A DNA stretch of 64,000 bases from an uncultured Paludibacter sp. (lineage in GTDB: Bacteria; Bacteroidota; Bacteroidia; Bacteroidales; Paludibacteraceae), in NCBI GenBank assembly GCA_937897985.1, contig CALCBD010000026.1:1-64000 (forward strand), written 5' to 3'. The position numbers and the translations under genes were made by a program. The notes below the pieces were generated by a model that saw only the letters and a program-made list of their open reading frames with translations, ran no database searches and was not told the DNA's origin. Shown here piece by piece: positions 54,002 to 62,752 of the stretch (position 1 is the stretch's first letter; every line of letters starts with the position of its first letter).

Positions 54002-54778
54002 ATGAAATTCAGAACTTTATATCTATTATTATCATTAATTATAAGTATTAATCTTTCTTCCCAATCCAGAAAAAATTATAAATTAGTCTGGATGGATAAT
54101 TTTAATGGTAATACAATCGACACCACATACTGGACACACGAAGTGGCAAAACCCGGTTGGGTAAATAATGAAAAACAACGATATACCAATGCCGAAAATG
54201 CAAAGGTTGAAAATGGAAATTTAGTTTTAACTGCACGTTACGAAAATAACGAATTTACATCAGCCAGGTTAATTACGCGATATAAAAAGATTTTTACCTA
54301 TGGAATTATCGACATAAAAGCAAAATTACCCGCAGGCAATGGCACATGGCCGGCACTTTGGATGTTGGGAAATAATGTAAAACAGGTTGGGTGGCCTATG
54401 TGCGGAGAAATTGATATAATGGAACATGTTGGCAGAAACCCGGGTGTGATTCATTCTTCAATTCATAATAAATCCGGATATGGTGCAACACCATATACAG
54501 GGAAAATAACAATCAAAAAACCTAATGACAAATATCATATTTATTCTATAGAATGGACAGTTGATTACATTACATTTTTTGTTGATGGACGAAAAGTTTA
54601 CCATTATCAACCTGAATCAAAAACGCCCGAAAACTGGCCTTTTGACAAACCGGCTTACTTAATTTTCAATATTGCAATTGGAGGAACCTGGGGAGGCGAA
54701 GTCGATAAAAATATTTTTCCTGCAGTCATGAAAATTGATTGGGTAAAAGTCTATCAAAAAAATATGATTAAGTTATAA
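54002..54778 (+). CDS. Exported glycoside hydrolase family 16 endo-beta-glucanase
   Basis: A 258-residue protein with a signal peptide (FRTLYLLLSLIISINLSS) and one GH16 domain. The catalytic motif is GEIDIMEH: nucleophile Glu136, helper Asp138, acid/base Glu141, in the bulge-type spacing of laminarinases. Substrate-groove aromatics are in GTWPALWMLG and the closing IAIGGTWGGEVDKNIFP is typical of beta-1,3(4)-glucanases. It follows the phosphoesterase by 93 bp and ends the locus before a convergent terminator. Beta-1,3-glucan or mixed-linkage glucan is the likeliest substrate. Confidence 0.93.
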   Translation: MKFRTLYLLLSLIISINLSSQSRKNYKLVWMDNFNGNTIDTTYWTHEVAKPGWVNNEKQRYTNAENAKVENGNLVLTARYENNEFTSARLITRYKKIFTYGIIDIKAKLPAGNGTWPALWMLGNNVKQVGWPMCGEIDIMEHVGRNPGVIHSSIHNKSGYGATPYTGKITIKKPNDKYHIYSIEWTVDYITFFVDGRKVYHYQPESKTPENWPFDKPAYLIFNIAIGGTWGGEVDKNIFPAVMKIDWVKVYQKNMIKL

Positions 54779-54823
54779 ACATTCAACTTTTTGATTTATG
54801 GCTTTTTAATTAATAATCCTGCT

Positions 54824-54869
54824 AAAAAAAGCGATTATAAAAGAAATTCACTTTTATAATCGCTTTTTT
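54824..54869. terminator. Bidirectional terminator between GH16 and the S46 peptidase
   Basis: AGCGATTATAAAAG-type left arm (from 54824) pairs perfectly with CTTTTATAATCGCTTTTTT over a 7-nt loop, with A and T runs on both sides. It serves the convergent genes on either strand. Confidence 0.9.
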
Positions 54870-54888
54870 GTTTGAATCAGATAGTTTT

Positions 54889-57012
54889 TTAATGAATTGT
54901 CAATTCATCAATCAATCGTTTGGCACCTCCTACTTTATCCATTATAAACAAAACATAACGGATATCCACATTGATAGTTCGTTGCAAATCAGGCTCGAAT
55001 ACAATATCACCACTCATAGCTTCCCAGTTTCCGTCGAAAGCGAGACCTAACAGCTCTCCTTTTGCATTAAAAATCGGACTTCCTGAATTACCGCCGGTTA
55101 TGTCATTGTTGCTCAGAAAAGCCACATGCATTTCGCCTGTTTTCTGATCGACATAAGCTCCGTAATTATTTTCGAGAATTGCAGTTTTAAGTTTGGCTGG
55201 TACATCAAATTCATAATCGCCCGGTTTTTCCTTTTGCAATATACCCTTTGTGGTAGTATAGTATTTATATTCAACGGCATCTGCCGGTTGGTACCCTCCT
55301 ACTTTACCATAAGTCAATCGCATAGTGAAATTAGCATCCGGATAGACTGACCTGCCTTTTTCAGCAGCCTGTTCGATGATACCTTCCATATAAAGTCGTT
55401 CTGCATCGGTAATTCTTATATTTTCAGTTTTATAACCTGAAGATTCAATATTTTTGATTGTCCTGTTAATATCTTCTGCAAATATCAGAGCCGGATCATT
55501 TATGAAATCCACTTTCTTATTTTCATACGCTTTCTTGAACTTGTCAGCAGTAGTGAATGCCGATTTTGAATATACATATTTTGCATATTTCGTAAAATCA
55601 CCTTTGAATTTTTTAAGGATTGTAGTATATATTTCGGGCAGTGCATCGGCATCTACAGCATTTTTGTAACTTTCGAGCATCACTGCAAAAGTAGCCTCAT
55701 CAACCACAGGATAATAATCTTTGTATTGTTTATCCACCTCTGTCATCATCGAATCTGCAGGCATGCCCTTCTTATCGAGCAGTTTAATACGCGAAGCGAT
55801 TCGTGGCAGTTCAACTCCGGTGAATAATGATTCGCGTAAATATGAAATGGATTTACTGTATGGAAAAATTCTCGTGTAGGCATCCTGTAATTCACCCAGA
55901 ACATTTCCATATTTCTGTTTTCTGGTATCTGACTTATTCACCCATTGTGTAAATTCATTTTCTTCCGTCTTTTTACGTTCAATAATTCCCAGTTTTGCAA
56001 TCGCATTGTTCATCCCGATACTGTTTTTCCAGTAATTCGAACTGCTTGCAAATTTGCTTGAATAGGCGATATTGATGGCTTCATCGGCTTTCATAAATTT
56101 CATCCATACATCCTGTTTCGCTCCGCGAACATCTATACGCGACTGATTGGCACATTTCATTCTGTTGTCAACTCCCCACGATGATAAATAACGTGTGGTA
56201 GTTCCCGGATTTCCAATAATCATCGTATAATCACCCGGCTGGTAACCTTTGTTTGAAATAGTAACAAACCGTTTTGAAGTCAGAGGAATATTGTCCTTTG
56301 AGTAAGCGGCAGGTTTCCCATCCTTGTCGGCATAAACCCTGAAAACTGAAAAATCACCGGTATGTCGCGGCCACATCCAGTTATCAGTATCGGCACCGAA
56401 TTTACCTATGGATTTTGGCGGTGCATAAGCAAACCTGACATCGGTATATTCTTCAAAAACAAACACATAAAACTGATTTCCACCGTAAAAAGATTTGACC
56501 TGTATAATGTATTTGTTATCTTTCTGAGCTTCTTTTTTTATAACCGACAGAATTGAGTCCTGTTTTTCTCTTCGTTCATTACCCTTCAAATCTTCGGAAA
56601 GTTGCGAAATCACCCGTTCGGTGACATCGGTAATACTTACTAAAAATTTAACGGTTAAACCTGGTGTTGGTATTTCATCTTCCAGTGTGGTAGCTGTAAA
56701 ACCGTTTTTCAGATAATTATGCTCAACGGTACTGTGTTGCTGAATGGAACTAAAACCACAATGATGATTGGTAAATACAAGACCCTGCCCTGAAACAACC
56801 ACACCTGTACAACCATTTCCGAAAACAATGACTGCATCCTTCAAACTCACGTTTTTATCACTGTAAATCTCTTCGGCAGTCAGTGTACATCCCATACCGT
56901 TCATTTGGTGGATATTTAATTTTTCAATCAACGGGAGCATCCACATCCCCTCATCGGCTTTCAATCCCGTGAAAATAATCGCTGAAAGCAAAAGAATATA
57001 AAGTCTTTTCAT
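54889..57012 (-). CDS. S46-family dipeptidyl-peptidase, DPP7-like
   Basis: A 707-residue periplasmic or surface serine exopeptidase that removes dipeptides from the N-terminus. The signal peptide is followed by the mature start ADEGMW. The catalytic His is in FTNHHCGF (83-84), the Asp in the DNWMWPRHTGDFSVFRVY segment, and the Ser in NSGSPIF. The S1-specificity position in LAFDGNWEA is Gly, as in DPP7 (hydrophobic P1), while DPP11 (Asp/Glu P1) has Arg there. Family length is about 700-720. It is typical of asaccharolytic and proteolytic Bacteroidota that feed on dipeptides. A TAACTTTG -7 box lies upstream. Confidence 0.94.
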   Translation of the reverse strand: MKRLYILLLSAIIFTGLKADEGMWMLPLIEKLNIHQMNGMGCTLTAEEIYSDKNVSLKDAVIVFGNGCTGVVVSGQGLVFTNHHCGFSSIQQHSTVEHNYLKNGFTATTLEDEIPTPGLTVKFLVSITDVTERVISQLSEDLKGNERREKQDSILSVIKKEAQKDNKYIIQVKSFYGGNQFYVFVFEEYTDVRFAYAPPKSIGKFGADTDNWMWPRHTGDFSVFRVYADKDGKPAAYSKDNIPLTSKRFVTISNKGYQPGDYTMIIGNPGTTTRYLSSWGVDNRMKCANQSRIDVRGAKQDVWMKFMKADEAINIAYSSKFASSSNYWKNSIGMNNAIAKLGIIERKKTEENEFTQWVNKSDTRKQKYGNVLGELQDAYTRIFPYSKSISYLRESLFTGVELPRIASRIKLLDKKGMPADSMMTEVDKQYKDYYPVVDEATFAVMLESYKNAVDADALPEIYTTILKKFKGDFTKYAKYVYSKSAFTTADKFKKAYENKKVDFINDPALIFAEDINRTIKNIESSGYKTENIRITDAERLYMEGIIEQAAEKGRSVYPDANFTMRLTYGKVGGYQPADAVEYKYYTTTKGILQKEKPGDYEFDVPAKLKTAILENNYGAYVDQKTGEMHVAFLSNNDITGGNSGSPIFNAKGELLGLAFDGNWEAMSGDIVFEPDLQRTINVDIRYVLFIMDKVGGAKRLIDELTIH

Positions 57013-57067
57013 AAATAATTTTTTTAACGACGTTGAAACGTCAGTACATTTTTAAAATTTTATTTCA

Positions 57068-57075
57068 CAAAGTTA
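57068..57075 (-). promoter_or_regulatory. -7 element of the S46 peptidase gene
   Basis: Reads TAACTTTG on the minus strand, 56 bp before the start codon. No -33 TTTG at standard spacing. Confidence 0.45.
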
Positions 57076-57223
57076 CAGAATTAATCAGTAATTACATAGT
57101 TTGTTATTGCAATTTAAAAAAATCAGTGTTCAAAGCCGCTACAACAGCAATAATAATTGAACTATTTGAGCATCAGAGAAATTTAATATGTTAAAAAAAT
57201 ATAAGTAATTCCAATTCCTGAAT

Positions 57224-57348
57224 TATCGGTTTACGAAATTGATTAATTTTAGCAACTTTAAAAAATTAAAAAAAAATATCAATTTAAATTGAAACCGATA
57301 TTTTTTTGTACTAATTATAAACAATTCTTTAAATTGTGTTGTTTAGTA
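57224..57348 (+). promoter_or_regulatory. Structured leader with competing hairpins upstream of the lipoprotein gene
   Basis: TATCGGTTT at 57224-57232 pairs with AAACCGATA at 57292-57300. An alternative stem pairs the A-run-plus-TATC at 57270-57280 with GATATTTTTTT at 57297-57307, sharing bases with the first. A third nested hairpin follows (TACTAA 57309-57314 with TTAGTA 57343-57348, and ACAATT with AATTGT inside). The rest of the 457-bp gap to 57469 is AT-rich without a gene. Structure is by inspection only. Confidence 0.4.
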
Positions 57349-57469
57349 TCAAAAAAGAGTAAAAAAATAAATTTAAAAAACAGACAGGCACTTATTAATC
57401 CTTCAAAAAAACATTAAATTTCCATTAAAAACAAAAAATCAGTTTAATAACACTTTTAGAAAAAAAATC

Positions 57470-59230
57470 ATGAAGAATTTCAAAAAAACCATGCTTTATT
57501 TTGCTGTGATCATTCCGGCAATCTTTTTTTCAAGATGTACGCTGACCGAAGACATATCTTCACTCAAAAAATCGGTTGATAGTTTGCAAATCATTGTTGG
57601 GACTCCAAAGTTCAACACCAATATTCACATTGAATTTGTCGACGCAAAAACCGGTCAGTTCATTAAGAGCAGTGATGTTAACGTAGTTGTAAGCGGTAAA
57701 GATGCTTCATCAATTTACAACAATATCGGACAAAAAAAATCGGGTTACACTTCAAAAATGGGTTTTGTGGACCTTATTGTCGATCCTCACAAAGTAGATT
57801 CAGTAGCGATCAAAACCACACCTGTTGAGTTTGCTGTTTCAGCCAGCGTTAATGGTTATTTAAGCGCAACTCAAAAAATTACTGTCGATAAAGCTACAAG
57901 ACAGATTATACGTATCAAATTGATTAAAATGGATGCAGCACCCGAAGGAGTAAGCGTGGCTGTCAATAATAATTTTACCACTACCGGAGTAAATGGTAAA
58001 ACACTGAACTCTTCGACTCAGACTTTGAATGCAGGTAAACAAACAGTGGTTATTCCTAAAGATGTTATATTAAAAGATGCTACCGGAGCTCCTGTTACCG
58101 GTACATTGAAATCAGAAATTGTATTTTTTGACCCCACCTCGGCAGCTGCTCAGAATGCCATTCCGGGGACATTGAGCGTTGACGCAACAATGTCAAACGG
58201 AAATGCCCAGAATATTAAATTTATTTCAGCAGGGATGTTTAATGTTAAACTTACCGCCGGCGACAAAGCAGTGAAAAGTTTTGATAACGGCGGAATAACA
58301 ATCAAAACAGTTCTTCCTCCGTCATTTATCAATCCGAAAACCGGAGTTGCTGTAAAAGAAAATGATGTAATTGAAATGTGGAGTATGGAAGAAGGTTCCG
58401 GAAAATGGATATTTGAAAAAATGGATACAGTACGAAAGGTAAATGGTGAACTGGTATTGGAAGAAACCGTAAAACATCTTAGTAGTTGGAACTGGGATTA
58501 TTGGATTCCATCATGCGATAACGGACCTAAATTTGTGTTTAAGGGCAGTTTGACTTCAAATAATTTAGCAGCCAATGTTAATGCTAAATATAAAGACTAT
58601 GGTTATGATGAAAGTGATAACAGACAAATTATTGTTAGTACCACAGGTGATAACAGCTATTTACAAATACTACGGCCAGCACAATCTGCAGCTACTTTTA
58701 CATTTACGAATTCAGCCGGTAATAATTCAACCGGAAAGGAATTGGTTTTCACTCCATCGAGTGTCGACGTAACAAATATGTGTGAAGGGAAAACTTATGA
58801 AATTCAGGTTTCTGAGAAAAAATATGTTGAATCTGTAAACGTTAATGTCGAACTATCAGCTACATCTGCGTCGAATAAAAATCTGGTCTTAATGCCCAAT
58901 ACATGGGTGTATTATTTCAATACTTCCGGAACAACTATTACTGATTTAAGTACTTCGCAAATGACCAATGGAAAATCAACATTTTCATTAGCTCTGGATC
59001 AGGAATATTATATCGGTGCATTGTTTGGTTCGAGCTGGGGAATGGGAACAATAAAAGTACAAAACGAAGGTACTTCAAGTTATCGTTTGACCTTCACACC
59101 GATGATCGATTTCAGTACAGCACAAACCGGCACACCGATATCCTATGTATTGCCAAAAGACGCCACAAAATCAGTTACTGTAAAATATGCAGGAGTTCTA
59201 TCCGATGAAATATTTAACTCATTAAAATAA
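57470..59230 (+). CDS. Large lipoprotein of unknown function
   Basis: A 586-residue protein with a hydrophobic leader ending in FFSRC (Cys23), so probably a lipoprotein, and a short coiled-coil-like SSLKKSVDSLQ after it. The rest is beta-rich. A first domain (about 45-155) resembles a carboxypeptidase-regulatory-like fold with NTNIHIEFVDAKTGQFIKSS. A middle domain ends in EMWSMEEGSGKWIFEKMDTV then VKHLSSWNWDYW, a pattern seen in surface proteins with ZU5-like or Ig-like folds. A C-terminal beta domain runs from about 375. No catalytic motif. It is followed after 10 bp by a barrel protein, so the two likely act together in the outer membrane. Confidence 0.75.
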   Translation: MKNFKKTMLYFAVIIPAIFFSRCTLTEDISSLKKSVDSLQIIVGTPKFNTNIHIEFVDAKTGQFIKSSDVNVVVSGKDASSIYNNIGQKKSGYTSKMGFVDLIVDPHKVDSVAIKTTPVEFAVSASVNGYLSATQKITVDKATRQIIRIKLIKMDAAPEGVSVAVNNNFTTTGVNGKTLNSSTQTLNAGKQTVVIPKDVILKDATGAPVTGTLKSEIVFFDPTSAAAQNAIPGTLSVDATMSNGNAQNIKFISAGMFNVKLTAGDKAVKSFDNGGITIKTVLPPSFINPKTGVAVKENDVIEMWSMEEGSGKWIFEKMDTVRKVNGELVLEETVKHLSSWNWDYWIPSCDNGPKFVFKGSLTSNNLAANVNAKYKDYGYDESDNRQIIVSTTGDNSYLQILRPAQSAATFTFTNSAGNNSTGKELVFTPSSVDVTNMCEGKTYEIQVSEKKYVESVNVNVELSATSASNKNLVLMPNTWVYYFNTSGTTITDLSTSQMTNGKSTFSLALDQEYYIGALFGSSWGMGTIKVQNEGTSSYRLTFTPMIDFSTAQTGTPISYVLPKDATKSVTVKYAGVLSDEIFNSLK

Positions 59231-59240
59231 AATCACTTGT

Positions 59241-59966
59241 ATGAAAAAAATTATATTTACATTCGCCCTTTCGGTTATTACTCTTGTTTCGATGGCACAG
59301 GCCAATGAGAGCCTTGATACAACTCCCGGTAAAAAAATTCGTTTGGATGCCGCAATTGGTGTCGGAGCTTCGACCAATGGTCTCGGAGCCAACATTGTAG
59401 CTTCGGTTAATAACATTGTGGCACTCAGGCTTGGGTATGAGACTCTCGATAAATCATTCCCCGATGCAATGACCATTAGTCAGTCTGACTATACTTTCAA
59501 TGTTAGCCCTTCCTTAAAAAACGGAGGTTTCTCCGCAATACTCGACTGGTACATTCGTCGTTCGTTTTACATCTCAGCCGGTATGGTAATGAGCAATCTG
59601 AACCTAACGGCCAATATTAAATCGGCTAAAGCAATTAAAATCGGTGATATAGAATACAGCCCCGACGAAATGGGCGAAATGACTTTGGCTATACAGCCTC
59701 AAAACAAGATTTCACCTTATTTCGGTATCGGATTCGGCAGAAATATCGGACGAAGTAAAAATTTAGCAATGAGTTTCGAACTTGGTGCTTACGATATGGG
59801 TGCGTATGTATTGAATGTGAGCGGTACCAAATTATTTGAAGCCAATGGCGATCCTGCTTCCCAAACATCAATTGCCAATCTTAACGAAACCCTCAAAGGA
59901 TTGAGCTGGAGTGGTATCTACCCGGTGATTAAAATCGGAATTTCATATAAAATATGGAAAAACTGA
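59241..59966 (+). CDS. Outer-membrane beta-barrel protein partner of the lipoprotein
   Basis: A 241-residue protein with signal peptide (KKIIFTFALSVITLVSMAQA) and repeated amphipathic strands such as VALRLGYETL, FSAILDWYIRRSFYISAGMVMSNL and ISPYFGIGFGRNIG. It ends in VIKIGISYKIWKN, a fitting terminal strand. It looks like an 8- to 12-strand barrel of the OmpW/PorT-like type, without a specific family call. It starts 10 bp after the lipoprotein gene and is followed by a terminator. Confidence 0.75.
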   Translation: MKKIIFTFALSVITLVSMAQANESLDTTPGKKIRLDAAIGVGASTNGLGANIVASVNNIVALRLGYETLDKSFPDAMTISQSDYTFNVSPSLKNGGFSAILDWYIRRSFYISAGMVMSNLNLTANIKSAKAIKIGDIEYSPDEMGEMTLAIQPQNKISPYFGIGFGRNIGRSKNLAMSFELGAYDMGAYVLNVSGTKLFEANGDPASQTSIANLNETLKGLSWSGIYPVIKIGISYKIWKN

Positions 59967-59988
59967 TTTTTCAGATGAAATAAAACTG

Positions 59989-60031
59989 AAAACCTCTGCA
60001 AAACTTCAGATGTATTTGCAGAGGTTTTTTT
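59989..60031. terminator. Bidirectional terminator between the barrel gene and rimM
   Basis: AAAACCTCTGCAAA pairs with TTTGCAGAGGTTTT, closing a loop of about 12 nt, followed by Ts. A runs on the left make it usable for minus-strand rimM as well. Confidence 0.85.
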
Positions 60032-60054
60032 ATAAAAATCGACTGAAAACAAAG

Positions 60055-60573
60055 TTACAAATCAAGTAATCCTTCAGGCAATTGTACAGTTATAATTTTT
60101 GATTCGTGGTCGATGTGTTCAATAAAGTCTTCGCTAACAGGGATTAACAGGGTATTCTTTCCCCGTCCGATTACAAAAAGTGTATTTTCAGTACTCTGAT
60201 CAACCTCAGTTATACAGCCAAGTTTACCTTTCTCTGCATCCTCAATTGTAAAGCCAACAAAGTAATCCGGTTCAATTCCGGTTTCTTCTATCTTGTCGAG
60301 ATATTTTTTTTCAACAAAAATATCGTGTCCTGAAAGGGTTCGTGCTTCTGCTTCGGAGTTTATCCCATCAAATCTGATTAAGCCTGTAGAGTCGGTTTTG
60401 AACCTGTATTCCTCAATGAAAAAAGGGACAAGAATACCGTCAATTTCAAAAATCAGATAGTCTAAATCCTCCGTATCAAATACGTCCGATTTAAAATTAA
60501 ATGACATTTCACCATTCAATCCGTGAGGTCTGACAATTTGCCCGATTGGAAATACATCATTTTTTAAAATCAT
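60055..60573 (-). CDS. rimM: Ribosome maturation factor RimM
   Basis: A 172-residue 30S-assembly factor that binds S19 and helps process 16S rRNA. The N-terminal domain opens with PIGQIVRPHGLNGEM, the family signature. The C-terminal PRC-barrel has EDAEKGKLGCITEV and LFVIGRGKNTLLIPVSEDFIEHID. Normal length. It is not beside rpsP/trmD, as is usual in Bacteroidota. Confidence 0.94.
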   Translation of the reverse strand: MILKNDVFPIGQIVRPHGLNGEMSFNFKSDVFDTEDLDYLIFEIDGILVPFFIEEYRFKTDSTGLIRFDGINSEAEARTLSGHDIFVEKKYLDKIEETGIEPDYFVGFTIEDAEKGKLGCITEVDQSTENTLFVIGRGKNTLLIPVSEDFIEHIDHESKIITVQLPEGLLDL

Positions 60574-60705
60574 ATAAAAGGTTTTAATCTTCAGATTTGA
60601 TGAAGAATTTTGATGAAAGAAGAAACACTGTTAAGAGAAACAGCTCTTTACACTAATAAAAATCAAAAAAATACTTACTCACAATTCATTAATAATCAAC
60701 ACTTT

Positions 60706-60915
60706 TTAATCCTCAATTCTGTATTCGAGTATATCAGCTGGCTGACAATCGAGCACTTTACAAATTGCTTCGAGTGTACTGAATCGAATGGCTTTTGCCT
60801 TCCCGGTTTTTAAAATGGATAAGTTTGCCGGTGTTATGTCCACTTTTTCCGACAACTCGTTGAGAGACACCTTCCTACGAGCCATCATTACATCTAAATT
60901 CACTATGATCGGCAT
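60706..60915 (-). CDS. Small XRE-family (Cro/CI-like) DNA-binding protein
   Basis: A 69-residue protein that is essentially one helix-turn-helix: ARRKVSLNELSEKVDITPANLSILKTGKAKAIRFSTLEAICKVL, followed by a DCQPADILEY tail. It is of the YozG type that typically accompanies DUF2975 membrane proteins, and that partner is encoded 30 bp upstream. It probably regulates its own operon. Confidence 0.92.
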   Translation of the reverse strand: MPIIVNLDVMMARRKVSLNELSEKVDITPANLSILKTGKAKAIRFSTLEAICKVLDCQPADILEYRIED

Positions 60916-60945
60916 AATTAATATTTTTTGAGATTCTTCTGTTCT

Positions 60946-61602
60946 TTAAATTGTCAGGTCTTGCTCTTCTTTAATTTCAATTGCAATCCTTAATACTTCA
61001 TTCATAATCAATATAACTACTGCCATTATTAGAGCATCGAAGTCGATGACCTTGGCATAAGAAAAAGTATAATGAGTCAAATCGACCATGTACTGTGCAG
61101 AAACAACATTAATCAATTGTATCAGCGAGCCTAATATAGCCATCATCAGCAGGATTATTCCTATTCTGTTGATCCGTTTAAGATTGATCCGGTCAAACAC
61201 TTCTGAATGTTGCAACGAACGAAGGATTTTTACTACTAAAAACGGAATCCAGACACCAAGAACAAGTGAAACTAAAATCAGGATTCCGTATAAAACCTGA
61301 AGCACTTCCCACCAAATCGGTTTTTCAGGAAGTGAATGAACCAGAACCGAAACATTATTCAACCTTAACAAGGCCTGTTCTCCGGTTTTTTTATTAAGCT
61401 CATTTGCTTCCATATAACTCGCATCTTTTGCAATGATGTCCATCAGCAGAAATTCGTCGGTACTTTTCTTATTATCTCCTTCGTATTTTGCAACTGCAAA
61501 ACCATATTTAACTCCTTCAACGAACGGAAGGACAGCACCCTGATACAAACTACCAAAAAAAATGATTAATAAAATCAAACATAGTGTTTTAATACGTTTC
61601 AT
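60946..61602 (-). CDS. DUF2975 membrane protein
   Basis: A 218-residue inner-membrane protein with four predicted helices. One lies at the N-terminus (LCLILLIIFFGSLYQGAVLP), two are in the middle, and one is near the C-terminus. That last one ends in ALIMAVVILIMNEVLRIAIEIKEEQDLTI, the family signature region. DUF2975 proteins are found with XRE regulators, as here, and may act as membrane sensors or modulators; the function is not known. It is the first gene of a two-gene unit with the XRE protein. Confidence 0.88.
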   Translation of the reverse strand: MKRIKTLCLILLIIFFGSLYQGAVLPFVEGVKYGFAVAKYEGDNKKSTDEFLLMDIIAKDASYMEANELNKKTGEQALLRLNNVSVLVHSLPEKPIWWEVLQVLYGILILVSLVLGVWIPFLVVKILRSLQHSEVFDRINLKRINRIGIILLMMAILGSLIQLINVVSAQYMVDLTHYTFSYAKVIDFDALIMAVVILIMNEVLRIAIEIKEEQDLTI

Positions 61603-61647
61603 TTGTTACAAATTTTAAAATACTCAATATTTAAATTCATACAATTC

Positions 61648-61890
61648 AGTACATGACAAGAAACAGAACGCTGATTTGTTCGAACCTAAATGATTGACGC
61701 TGATAATTATATATTTAATACTGATTAGATTCGGATTTAAATCCCACCAACGGGATAAGATTTTGTTACCATCCTGTAATCATATCGGTTTACCGGTATT
61801 GAAATCCGTTTTTAAATCCGTCTGATCAGTGTAAATCTGTGTTCTGATTTGCTTTATTTCTTATGTACATGAATATTTGTCATGTACTAA
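61648..61890. repeat. Nested imperfect inverted repeat in the 500-bp gap
   Basis: Three nested arm pairs face each other. CAGTACATGACAA (61648-61660) pairs with the TTGTCATGTACTAA segment (61877-61890). AGAACGCTGATTT (61665-61677) pairs with AAATCTGTGTTCT (61833-61845) at 11 of 13. CGGATTTAAA (61732-61741) pairs exactly with TTTAAATCCG (61811-61820). The arms are separated by unpaired DNA. The rest of the gap (61603-62101) holds no supported gene. The composition resembles degenerate intergenic repeats I associate with Bacteroidota genomes. Confidence 0.5.
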
Positions 61891-62101
61891 ATTCATACAA
61901 AGTAAATTAAATTTTTTGATATGCCAAAAAATTATTTATTGATTATCAATAATTATTGAATTCCGGGGTTTCATGCAAGCTGCTGACAAACCTGCTTAAA
62001 TGCTGATTTTAAGAGTTATTTTCTGGAAAAGTTACAATCTTATGTCTGATTCAAAGTTAAAATTCAGGAATCACCATTTATTGTAAGTTGATTTCGGGTT
62101 T

Positions 62102-62692
62102 TTATTCTTTCCAGCGTTTTAACTCGTTATACAAACGCTGAACAGGCAGCCCCATAACATTAAAATAAGACCCGTTAATATGTTCGACCCCTACGAATCC
62201 GATCCATTCCTGCACTCCATAGGCACCAGCTTTATCATAAGGTTTGAAATTTTCGACATAATAATCCACTTCACTTTCAGTAAGCTTTGAAAATCTCACA
62301 TCGGTGATAACGTGAAAAATTCTCTTACGTTTAAGAGTGGAAATACATACTCCGGTAATCACCTGATGTGTTTTACCGGATAGTATCTGTAACATTCGCT
62401 TTGCTTCTGCAGCATCGACCGGCTTTCCCAATACTTTTCCTTCGTGCCACACTATAGTATCGGCAGTGATTATCATCGTATTTTCAGTCATAATCTGCTC
62501 ATAGGCTTTTGCCTTTTTCTCGGCTAAATACATTGGAATATCCACACCTACCATTTGCGAAGGATAAGTTTCGTCTACATCGATGACTTTAACTTCGAAA
62601 GGTACATTCAAACCTTTTAATAATTCAAGCCTTCGTGGTGACTGCGAGGCTAAAATAATCTGATATTTTTCAATGTTCTGCAGCAATTTCAT
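62102..62692 (-). CDS. maf: Maf-family nucleoside triphosphate pyrophosphatase
   Basis: A 196-residue house-cleaning pyrophosphatase acting on dTTP, UTP and modified nucleotides. The signature ASQSPRRLELL is at residues 15-25. Catalytic-loop Asp is in ITADTIVWHEGKVLGKP, and KAGAYGVQEW and the final YFNVMGLPVQRLY segments are standard. It lies 60 bp downstream of the UbiA-type gene on the same strand; the same pairing is common in Bacteroidota genomes as far as I recall. Confidence 0.95.
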   Translation of the reverse strand: MKLLQNIEKYQIILASQSPRRLELLKGLNVPFEVKVIDVDETYPSQMVGVDIPMYLAEKKAKAYEQIMTENTMIITADTIVWHEGKVLGKPVDAAEAKRMLQILSGKTHQVITGVCISTLKRKRIFHVITDVRFSKLTESEVDYYVENFKPYDKAGAYGVQEWIGFVGVEHINGSYFNVMGLPVQRLYNELKRWKE

Positions 62693-62752
62693 TCCTTTTA
62701 GATTATGTCTTTATAATTGAAATTATTGAACTAAGTCTCATTTATTGAAATT

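Noticed and set aside
57030..57045. GAAACGTC near the S46 gene as a third ECF motif
   Set aside because: There is no TGTGGG block at the required distance, and the orientation does not suit a neighbouring gene.
60610..60813. 67-codon frame between rimM and the XRE gene
   Set aside because: Overlaps the XRE gene on the other strand and has no recognisable features.
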